Below are positions 11,701 to 23,700 of a stretch of 64,000 nucleotides of DNA, piece by piece. The stretch covers positions 2,604,001 through 2,668,000 of the forward strand of contig NC_059419.1 in NCBI RefSeq assembly GCF_905220565.1, written 5' to 3'. A program made the translations under genes and the position numbers. Position 1 is the stretch's first letter; the number at the start of each line of letters is the position of its first letter. The notes under the pieces were generated by a model. The model made no database searches. It was not told the origin of the DNA and saw nothing but the letters and a program-made list of their open reading frames with translations. The DNA comes from Melitaea cinxia. Taxonomy: Eukaryota > Arthropoda > Insecta > Lepidoptera > Nymphalidae.

Positions 11701-14700
11701 ATTAACACTAATTTGCACTGCAAATCCATTCCTCATTTTTTGCTGTCTGCGTGTACACTGTGCTCACTGAAAATCAGTGTTGGGGCAACGATGTCTCAAC
11801 GAATCGGGCGTCCGATTAATGACATTACAAATTTATTTATTTTTAATTTATTTTTTTGTGTAAAGCTTTGTAGTTTAATATTTGAATTGAATTTTGTTGA
11901 ATTTTATCTTAAGTAAGCAGTGTTTGTTACCAATAAAATTTATTTTATTTTATTTTTATTTATTTTAGTAGTAACTCTATATAAGTAATTTATTCTCGCG
12001 ACATTAATACGAGTATATAGCTAGCTTAATTGGCTTAGTAAAGTCTCTACCATTTCTTGTATTCTATATTGGCAAAAAATTATTCAACTATTGTACATAC
12101 AACAGAAACTAACAGAGATCTAAACGCCAACGTCCCGTGTCTCATTAACCAGTAAAGTATTTGTGAATCTTTTGTAGACTACGCTTCAGCTTTTAATGTA
12201 TCCCACTGCTGGGAATAGGCCTCTATAGGTACTCTAATTATTAAATGTTCAAACTTATAATTTAAAATAATTTTAATTAATTAGTCTAATTTCGACCACT
12301 GGGCGACCACTAGTAGATATAATAACGGTCACAGGCTTGCGACGCCTATGGTTAAACAAATATGTTATATCAAGAGTCTGAAACAAACCTTAATGTCATA
12401 ATGTCATAACTTAGTAATACAAACTTTGTACTACAAAGTACGAGTTAAAAACGCGTCATGCTGTCAAAATTATGTATAAAATTATTTAAAATTACAATAA
12501 TTGGAAATAATTTTAATTGATTGAATTAATTTCTTTGTTATCTGGATTTTAATTGTGTCAATTTGTCACAAATTATTTCTCAAATTTCATGTGCCGATGT
12601 AAGGGAAAGACACAATAGTAATTTTTCGATATATGTCTTAATAATGATTAAATTTTTGATTTGTTACAGCCGCACCAAAAAAGCATCAAATGATTATCTG
12701 TGAAAGTCAACCAGTCGAGCTGCCGCCAGATGTCGTTAGAGGTATGTAAAAACTAGTCTATTATTAAGCTATATTTGAAATTCTATCGATATTACTAGTC
12801 TATTAATTATGACTATTTTTCTATATTATTGTGTATAAGTGTAAATCTTCGTTTGATGTTAAAATAATTTCCGCTGCGATTAAAATCAATATAAATCCAT
12901 GAACAAATTGAAAGGTGAATGTGTTTGTGTATCTGGGTTCAAATTTTACAAGAGATGGAAAGTGAGAGAGTGATATTGAAAGAAGAATGAATGCAGGAAA
13001 CATGGTGAATGGAGCTTTGCACTCCTTTGTGAGCAGTCGGAAGGTGTCTAACAAGGCTCGTTTGGCTGTGCATGAGGGGGTGTTGGTTCCGACACTTATG
13101 TACGGAAGTGAAAGTTGGGTATGGCAGAAAAAACATTAAAGCAGAATAAATGCAGTTGAGATTAGAGCATTAAGAAGTATGATAGGAGTTAAACTGAGTG
13201 ACAGTATAAGAAATAGTGAGATAAGGAAACGTTGTGGTTTGAAAGAAGATGTAGTGACATGACAAAATTAAGAAAGGTATGCTCAGATGGCTTGGCCATG
13301 TCGAGAGAATGAGTGAAGAACGATTGATGAAAAAAGTGTATAAAGCGAGTGTGAATGCAAGGGTTTTGGGGGGTAGGGGACCTAGGCGGAAGTTCCGAGA
13401 CCAAAGAAGGGACGTCTTGAAAAAAGGCCAGATCAAGAGTACCCTAAATCGAAGAGCATGTATGAAGGGAATAATGAAAGTGGACGACGCGAAAGAAGTA
13501 TGTAAGGGTCGTAGCAAGTGGAAAGAAGTGGGATCTGCCTACCCCTACGGGAAAGAGGCGTGATTATATGTATGTATGTATAAATCCACTAGTTTTACCA
13601 AAAAACAATTCTCCACTATCAAATCTATACCAAATTTAGAAAACAATGCAATACAACTTACAAGCATTTTACTATGGACTGATGATTAAAAATCAATTTG
13701 TCCCTAGCATCTGACAAGCCAGACCTAGGCCTCGAAGAACTGGCCTCTCTCGATGTGAAGTCTAGGTTCCAAGTGTTTGAACGTAAAAATAAAGAAGAGG
13801 AACCAGTTTCGCTTGAGCCTCGAGCGCCTAGAGAGAAAAGTACCGCTCTTCTGTCGAAGTTGGCTAAGTGAGTATATTTAGACCACTCTTAAGCCGTGAC
13901 AATTTTTTATTGAGCAAATCTAGCTTCACAGCTTCACTGCTCTCCAGTAGTGTTGTGTTCCTGTGGTGAGTATTGTCGGAGGTAAGTTAGCAAAGCGTTT
14001 GTAATAGAGGTATGAAAAAACAGATAGAAGAATAGATGTTTTAAAGTCTTCCGTTATAATCGGAATAAGGTCTGCATAAAAAAAAATCATCATCATCATC
14101 ATCATCACTTCAGCCTATTGCAGTCCACTGTTGGACATAGGCCTCCAAAAGTTCGCGCTAAAAATGGCGTGAACTCATGTTTTGCCCATAGTCACCACAC
14201 TGGGCAGGCGGGTTGGTGACCGTAAAAAAAAAACAAATATCCATGAAAAAATACATTGGTACAAAGTTTGCTAGCTGAAGTACATTACTAGAGTTTTTCC
14301 AGTTTGCCAATTACAAATTAAGAGCTATTTTTTTATATAAATAGCCCATAACCAGAGTAATTGGTGTCGACATACAATTCGCTCAAAAGAAACCAGAATT
14401 TATATACAATTTAATATATTAGGTTTTCCACCATCTACCTATTTCCGCTGGCACTCATCCTATCTCTGTAGTTGTCTTAACAGATCGTAATTAGACGATA
14501 CGAGCGACTACTTTGCTATAGTTGTTTGAGTTTCAGCATTTTTATCGAAATATTTGTTATTTCAAAGATAGAAAATAATATATTCAAAATATAGCTATAT
14601 AACAATTAGTCCTTAAATTTGTAAGAATTACCTTCCATTACCTTCCATCGTTATAATTTTTTTAAGAACGGTTAAGCTATAAAAAAGATATAAAAAAAAC

Positions 14701-17700
14701 GTAGAAACCTAACTCTCTAAAATTTACGAAACCTAAATCTCTCTATTTCTATCTTCACTAACTTATATCTCCCTCTTAACTTTCGTTCACCTCGCCCGAT
14801 CACACTTTTTGTAACGCTCTCATCACGCATTCACCAGCTTACTCCTCAAGTCAAGCAAGCGTAAAGAAGTTTTACTTGAAAATGAATTACAAAGGCCACA
14901 TTGCCTTAGAACCTAACGCCGTGTCCTAAGATATATACGGGATGGGTTCAACGAGAGTTGTATTCTGTTTTATATTTGACAAACCACCCACACCTACACA
15001 ATAAAAAAATTACTTAGGTTTAGAAGTAGTATAAAGTTTTATCATTTCTTACCGTTAGTCTTTATTTATAAAAAGAAAATGAAACATTATAGGATGATTA
15101 AAGACTAAATTAAAGTAATTTTGATACTTTGTAACTTAACTACATACCTTTATTTTACAACTCTTATAGAAAAAAAAAATTGTGGTCCAAAACTAAAGGA
15201 AAATCGAACTGTACCTATAGACAATTAAAATGTATAATTTAATTTATATTATAGTAGCCGACCCGTGCCCACTTTGTTGGGCGTTAATTATTATTATTTT
15301 TGTGATGCAAATATATAGTAGTTTTCATCTCGCTCGCATTTCTCCGACTTGATTTACATATACTATTATTTTCCACTGAATTTTTTGTTCAATAACATTA
15401 AAATATAGCCTATATCACTCCTGAATAGTGTAGCTTTCTGTTAGTGAAAGAATTTTCATGATCGAATCAGTACTTGCGAAGATTACCTCCTACAAACAAA
15501 CAAATTTAGAAACTTTACCTCTTTTTAATATTACGAGTAGTATAGAAGAAAATTAATCATTAAGTTTTATCATTGCAAGTTATTAATGATATTATTTTTA
15601 AGAAAAACTATGAACAATGAAACAATAAAAATTAATTTTTTTAAATTTTATTGAAAGCATCAAAACTACATCAACCTAGCTATAACATACTAGACGTTTT
15701 GCGTCATCAGAACTATTTTTACGTTCCCGAAACATATGGATCAAAGAACATGTGGCTTTTTTCACTGTAACCAAACCCATTCATACATTTCTCGCTAATT
15801 TTGACTCTACACAATATTTCATTATACAAAACCTGCAATGAAACGCGCAGTAATAAATAACGTTGAATTAAAAACAGATGAACGTTTCCTTTGCTCGATA
15901 AATACAATATTCTTATGCGGTTTATGTTAAAAAGGTAATCAATTTTCGATCGTATTTTGTATGGAATAAGGGTTATGCCTTATGTATATTTTATTTGTAT
16001 GTAAAATGTATATTGGTTGGTTTAAAAAGAAAGCATTATTGTCAGTCTTACATGAAGTCGGTAACTCGGTTCGTTGTAATACAGTTGTGATACATTGTGG
16101 AGTGCTTGTAGTTATTTTTGGAAATAAAAGGTAAAAAATATATATTCTTATTAACCGACTTCAAAAAAAAAATATGAGGTGCTCAATTCGGCTGTTTTTT
16201 GTGCTTTTTTATTTTACCTCGGAACTTTTGACTTTTGATTTCGATGATTTTTTTTTTATCGAAAGGTGGTGCTTGTCAGGTACCATACAAATTTTATTGA
16301 GATCTGACAAGTAATTTTTGAGCTATCGTTAATAATGTGTATTCACTTGACTACCTCATAACTATTTACTGCGTGGACCTATTTCGATCATTCTTATTTT
16401 TTTACGAAAGGTAGTGATTGTCTTGTGATTCCATTTGAATTTGATCGAGATCTGATAAGGACTTTTTGATTAATCTGTGATAGCGCGTATTTACTTGACG
16501 AATTTTTCGTCCAGCTACGTTGTATTACTTGTCGATGTAATTGAAGTCGTTTTTTTTTTCGTTTGCGAGCAAAAACAATTATTTTTTATTTATTATATAT
16601 TTTTAAGTATTATTATCATCTAAAACTTTTACCAATTCCTGGTAAATTTATATTATTTAGAAATTATATTATTATACTACTCGGCAAACGTTGTCTTGCC
16701 GCTGACCGCTATTTAAACATAGGGGTTGATCGTAGAGAGTTGAAAATTTAGGGTTGTATATATTTTTAAGTTGTATCATAAAAAAAAAACAAAAAAGAAT
16801 TATTTATCTAAAAATTAAAAAGAAAATTAGGGGTGTACTACCCTTAACAGTTAGGGGGGTGAAAAATAGATGTTGTTCGATTCTCAGACCTACCCACTAT
16901 GCACACAAAATTTCATGCGAATCGGTCAAGCCGTTTCGGAGGAGTTTAACCCATATGTGCTCACCGCCCCATTTTTAAAACGGCAGGTTATTTATTTTCT
17001 GTGTCGAACTAAAACTGTGGTTTGATTATTGAATGGTACTGTTCGCTTTGTTTACATTTTGACATTATAAAAAAAAAAAAAACGAAAAGTTGCTGGCGCC
17101 ATTTTTTCTGTTTTTTGGAAGAATAGAAAGTGCAAGTGTGGTGTTCACGATGGCGGGAATAAAAAGTAAGTTTATATTTTATTTATTTATAAGTAAAACC
17201 GTGTAAAGCAATTTTTTTATATGTATTATTTTATATTTGATTAGTTTTGTGATAAAAATCAATTCTTTCGGTTGAGATTTAGTTTTTTAGAGGCATTATT
17301 TATAGCGCCCCATTATGGGGGCGCTGGGCACGTACTTGCATGTTGATTTCAAACTTCATAGTATATGTGTTATATTTTATTTACTTTGTTTATAGCAACT
17401 TCCAGTTATATTGGTACTTTATATGTTATACTTTTAAATTTATTATGTTGTTTTAGGTTGAGTTTGGCAGAAATTATCGACTTATTGGAGACGGAAGATG
17501 AGGACACTATCTACACATAGCCCAGCAACCAAATGTTGACGAGAGCCTGCGATAGTGACGAAGTAAATGCGCTTGTAGGTAATATCAATCACCTGACAGG
17601 CAATCAACTACGAGCCGAGGCGCTGCTTGTATCGAGCCGAGGCGCTGCTTGTATGTGTGCGCAAATTGGGTTCACTTTTACAAAGATAAGTTATAGAAGT

Positions 17701-20700
17701 GGACTCGATTGATGACGACAAGATATCCCTATCGGGAGATACATCCACTTCTGCGCCAAAAAGAGGTAGCACAGGTAACACTAATCCTGATCTAGGTGTT
17801 GGAGGATCTGTCATTACGAACTTGGCGGCCAAATTGCCTACAGATTTTCGAGTTCATGTTTACATAGACAATTTCTTTACATCGTTTAGATTGCTTATCG
17901 CTTTGAAGGATTTTGGTCACCAGGGGACATGAACAATACGGGCCAAAGGGTCGAAAATGCGCTGCTGGATTCAATCAACGACATAAAGAAAAAACAGCGA
18001 GGGAGCTATGATCAACACGCCTGATGTTTCATCAAATCATTGATGAAACATCAGGCGTGTCCCTAGTGCGATACAACGTCAGTAACGTCGTTACCGTAGC
18101 TTCGAGCTGTGAAGGTGTTCCTCCAGTTGGATCCGCAAGCAATGGTCAAGTGCTGTAAAAGAACCCTCGATTCAACAGCCCTTTTGTGTTCAAATGTATA
18201 ATCAATATATGGGCGGAGTAGATCGTCTAGATCAAAATATAGGCTGCTACCGCAATAGCATAAATAAAAAAAGTGGTATTATTCTGATGTGTGGATGTGT
18301 ATAGATGTTCTTAGATGTAATAAAAATTTCTTCACAACCTCTATAACAGTTATTTTATTAATATTACTCTTTAAAATAAAAGCAAATGAAAAAATTAAGG
18401 AGTGGTTATAGACGTGATCTGCCGTGCTCAGCGCCCCAAAATTGGGGCGGTGAAAATGTCCAAAACGGCATATTTTTTTTATTTAATTTTCAGAATACCT
18501 TTATTTTTATGCTTATTGGACTTAGAATATAACAAACAAAATATCAGTTTTTACGAAAAAAAAAGTTGAGCACATATGGGTTAACTACAAAGACCGCGAC
18601 TCGAGAATTTTATATATTAGATTATGTAAAAATAAAGAAATAAACATTTTGTTCGAGTATATGAGAATTTTAAGGATGATCATTTATATAAAAGTGTCTG
18701 TCTGTGTTCGAAACCACTATGCTGAGCTGATTGTATTGAAATATATTATTTTATATGGTAGTTAATGTGATTCCAACATGAGAAACTAAATTTAGTTAGC
18801 CATTTTGTTAATATAATAAAAAAGTAAAAAAAAAACCTTGTACTGCATTTTTTACTCTCATAATAAAATTGTAAAACAATATGTTATTTCTAAATGACTG
18901 ACAACACTATTTGAAAAGTATAGGGCCATATGTGAAGGATCTTTTTTTTAAAAGTTAAGTTCATTAGTTCCAGCGATGAATGTGAGGGAATGACCCTTGT
19001 TCTGTATTCTAAAACAATTTTAAAATATAACAAAAGTTCCAACTTTGGGAGGCCTTTCAGGTGATGTGGGTTAAAAATAGGTGAAAACTGTTTTGACTTA
19101 TTTAATATGTTAACTAGTCTATATTAATATTATAAATATTTTTTTCTTGTAATGGATTATACTCAACACTTATCACTTAACGTTAACGTTATCACTGAGA
19201 GAATATATTTCAACGGGAAATAATTTTGTTTATTCTTCAATATTATTATTGTTAATATGTACGATTTTTATTTTTGTGTTACCCACAATTAGGAATTCTA
19301 AACATTTTTGAATATCATATCAAAAATTGACCGCTCCAGCGGGATTCGAACCCGCGTCTTCGACATACCGTGTCGACGCTCTAGCCAATTAAGCTATGGA
19401 ACGATATACTCGCTAGAGCGAAACTTTTGATATGATGATTTTTACTTTCGGTTTAAGCGAGCTCTAGCGAGTATATCGTTCCATAGCTTAATTGGCTAGA
19501 GCGTCGACACGGTATGTCGAAGACGCGGGTTCGAATCCCGCTGGAGCGGTCAATTTTTGATATGATATTCAAAAATGTTTAGAATTCCTAATTGTGGGTA
19601 ACACAAAAATAAAAATCGTACATATTAAAAATAGCATGGTGTCGTCTCCTGTCAAAGATTTTCATTGTAATATGAAACTTTGAATAGTTACGAGTCTCTG
19701 TAAAGAACTCACTATAGACGGCGCCACGGTTCGCTTAAACCGAAAGTAAAAATCATCATATCAAAAGTTTCGCTCTAGCGAGTATATCGTTCCATAGCTT
19801 AATTGGCTAGAGCGTCGACACGGTATGTCGAAGACGCGGGTTCGAATCCCGCTGGAGCGGTCAATTTTTGATATGATATTCAAAAATGTTTAGAATTATT
19901 ATTGTTGTTTGTTGAAGAAGTAATTTATTAACCACGCTTTGTTAAGAATTAGTCAAAAACTACCCGTCAGATCACAACTTCAAATCTGACAACACTAGCT
20001 TTCGAATAAAAACAATCACCTAAATCAGTATATCCAGTAAAAGTTACGAAGCAACCACACATAAAGAATACAGTCGAATTAAGAACTTCCTACTTTTATG
20101 ACATCTGTAAAAAATTGAACAGCCAAAAAAAATATATTCTACGCGGATGAAGCCGCGGGCGGAAAGCTAGTTATATACACTAACAATATCAGACTAAGTT
20201 CTAACCGTCTTCCTTATATATAAAAGGCCAATTTCCAGTAATGGGAGGGTAAAAGACATTGCATTAATAAGTTCCAAGGTGGTAGCGGAACTGTGTTATC
20301 CCTCAGTCGCCTCTTACGACACCCACGGGAAGAGAGGCGGTAGCCATATTCTTTAGTACCGTAGCCACACAGTACACCGTAGCCACATAGTACAGTTATA
20401 AGAGCTAAGAACGAATTTAAAATTTATTTAAAAAGTAGTTGAGTCGGTGAGCTTTGTACCGCCGAACTGTTTTTTTTTTTTTTTTGAGGTTGCGATTAAA
20501 ATCATATTTTCTTTTATACCACAGACCTTAGGGTGATTTTCTTTAAACCATCTCTATGTATGATTACACCTTTTACAATATAACAATTTTAAAGGCTGAT
20601 TTGAAATACATATATTCAGTAGATTTCCCCGATATACATATTTACAAATATTTACTTGTTTAATTTTTTTAACAGCTACCTGCAACTCTGTGTTGTCTTT

Positions 20701-23700
20701 AGATGTAGATGTTAATTAAATGATTGTTTCATTAGCAATGGTACGCTGGGCGTTACGGTCCAAACACTTACTAAATAGTTAAGATGAATGAAAGCAGCGT
20801 TGAATGTACTAAACAGTGTTTGTATCTATTCTTCAGGTTAATTATGACCGGTTGTTTGATTTAATAGTGTAGTCCTATCGAAGAAGCTACTAGATCTTCT
20901 TGCAGTATTATAGTGTGACCTGGACACCATATTAACTGCTTTACGTTTTCTAGTTTCAATAATCAGTGCATAATCCATTTCTTATGTAAAGAATGCGTTT
21001 GAAGGATAAATCAGGTGTTCCGTATTCTCGATATTCGTGTTTTGATAGCAAAAATTGTTTATAAGTAGCAATAACGGCCAATCTGGTTTTGTAACTTTCA
21101 ATAGCTTAGCGGTAGCAATAATTATGCAATTGTTGCTGTCGAATTGCAATTCTCTTAAATTATACCACTACCGAAAGTTCCAGATAGATCCAAATAAAAA
21201 ACGACGATTGATGGGAAGTTATTGTAAACTATCGTGAGTTTGAAACAGGAATTCCAAATACTTTATTCAAATTTGATACGTTAAAATGCAATTTTTATCT
21301 GGGCATTTTTCGATCCAGATAAATCTATCAGGATCCCCAATGGAACTTAACAATTTATATCGTAGTTTTTCCACGGAGACTGCTCTGGTGACCTATTAGT
21401 GAACTACTGGTATCAATTACAAAAGTATGCGATCAGTAAATAAGCTATTAACTTACAAAATGCATTATTATTCTTACGATATACTATGTGAGTTTATATA
21501 GTTTTAGGTTAACAGTTCTGAAAGTTTACTTAGGATACATAAAATAAACTTTATTTTTAAGGTTCAAAGCAAAGGGTATGGATATCGGTGTATCAGACGA
21601 GTATCTCAACGGGGTTCAAGTGGAACGTAGCTCGAGTGAAGCTGAAGATGAGGGTGAGCATATTATAAAAAAATGTCTTGATTTTCTGTGATAAATTACT
21701 AGCATTTTCTCTATGAATATATATAAATTTATAGTTAAAAACGAAACTTCTTAGACGTAATATGATGCGTATATTTAAAATGTTAATGGCCATGAACAAG
21801 AAACAAATCTGGGATAGGCTTAGCTTGTCATCCTACGAATTTGCGAGGCAATAGAGGAATTAACTTATTTTTGGAATAATTTAGTGCCATTTGAGAATCT
21901 GAAATAAGTTGAGCTCCAAGTCAAATTTCACGTCGTTATTAGCTTCGAATAAGAGGTACTAAGAGTTTCAAATTTGTGATGGTATTAGTCAACCTACCTT
22001 AGCAAATCGCAATGTGATGAGAATACTATGATATAGCTGCCGATAATATAAAGAAAGATAGCCATGCTGCTGCCACATAACGCCCTAGATTTCTGGCATT
22101 TAAGTGCCGTATTCGTTTATCACAAGTAACTAAAATATGTTGTATAATGATGTGACCCTAAAACTAGTTATTTTTGGCTTAGACGAGGATTCCGTGCTGA
22201 AGAAGTCATACGCCCATAATTCAAACCGGGAGCAGTCGTCTCTTTGTGATATGAGTGAGCTGGTGGGTCGCTTCGAGCGAGGTCCTCCCAGCGCTGAGAG
22301 ACACCACCAACGAAAGCAAGAAATACAAAACATACGTAGTAGATTGTTCCTGGTAAGTATTGAGGTAGGGTTGGGCAGGATATATCCTGCTTAAAATCTG
22401 GAGCAGCCCGACAGAGGAAGTAACTCAACCTTACAAGAGATCACAGCTCAATAACACTGCTCTCAAATAGTGTACTGTTCCTGTGGTGGGTAAAGTGGCC
22501 AGAGTTAGTGGGAAGGGTCAAAGGTTGCAGGCGTCTATAAGCTACGGTAACCGCTTATCATCAAGAGCGCTTTCTTTGCCCACCTCGTTGTATAAAAAAA
22601 GATTCCACTCACTTTTAAGGTTTCTGTAAGAAACTTAAACATTCGTCTCTATCTTACAATCTTTAATGTTCAGGTGATAGAAATATTAACAACCAAAATT
22701 TTAATTAGCACATTTTTAAATTTTTAAAATACATTAGTTTCATTATTTTTATACAAAAATCAGAATTTTCCCCAGCATTTCGAGATAGTTCACTTAATCT
22801 AATAATTTTTTTTATTTCAGGGTAAACAAGCTAAAATTAAAGAAATGTACGAACAGTCCGTCATGCAATGTGAACAGAGTGAGTAACTTTGAAAAATAAA
22901 TTAATTTGCTTTTCTATAAAATTTTAAGAACAAATCACTTTAAGTACTGTACATTATACTATAATACATTCATGATATTACACAATAAATTGCCAAATAA
23001 TGAAATAATTAGCGTTTGGTGACAAGTCTCGGATAGATATCATATGTATAACCGTATCAGATTTTTTTTTTTGGATTCTTTTGTTTTCTTTTTGACTTTG
23101 ATACTAAAATCAACTTTGAGTGATGCTTATTTCTATACGCTACGTGTTAAATCAAATGTTGTCATTCGGTACTTGAAGTGATAAAGGACTTAAGAACCTA
23201 AAATATCTTCAGCTTATAGGTCTTAGCCTATCAGCAATATATTTGTAAGATAAACTATTAGTACCTGTGAAACAGGCACTAAGATCACTCACAGTAGCCT
23301 ATCGAAGTACTCAAAAAGATCTGCAAAGTGACCTTCCAAAAACCGACAAAAAAGGATAATTATTCTTCAATATTATATTCAATTATTTGCATTCTTTCAT
23401 CTTTTTAGGTGTGACATCATCAGACAAGATAGCTCGAGAATTAGAATTAGATGCTGAAAAAGCGAAGGCTATCAAACAACGTTTTGAAAACGGGGAGATA
23501 TTTAATGATGAGAATCAACCTCCGAAAAACAGGGAACTTGATGATCCAACACTGTTTAATGAAGGTGAGACCAATTAATGTATAATTATATAATTAATAA
23601 TTCGATCCAAAATTTCAAAAAACTTTTTATTTGTAAATGTCCATTAGAAAGTCTGTTTAGTAAAGAATATGAATTGGCTGTAAAATATGCAAATTACAAT

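Larger units (their letters stand above)
16679..18622 (-). mobile_element. Helitron fragment split by a nested piggyBac
   Basis: The two halves, 16679-16945 and 18585-18622, read together on the minus strand as a copy of the Helitron at 9124-9434: TCTAATATATAAAATTCTCG at one end, the 'ctcctccgaaacggcttgac' block beside the break, and 'ggcaagacaacgtttgccga' at the other end. The break lies at a TTAA. The 3' CTAG is degraded here. Confidence 0.75.
19254..19626. repeat. Large inverted repeat: two 166-bp arms around a 41-bp spacer
   Basis: Positions 19254-19419 and 19461-19626 are reverse complements of each other, apparently perfect by eye. Each arm contains one tRNA-like cloverleaf. A third, direct copy of the unit (19731-19897) follows. 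As single-stranded nucleic acid the whole block would form a very stable hairpin. Confidence 0.9.

Noticed and set aside
13170..13517. Minus-strand frames of 71-115 codons
   Set aside because: Antisense of the RTE-like retrotransposon 3' end on the + strand.
22137..22394. Independent 85-codon gene
   Set aside because: It is exon 7 of the LIM gene extended into the flanking introns; true exon 22183-22352.
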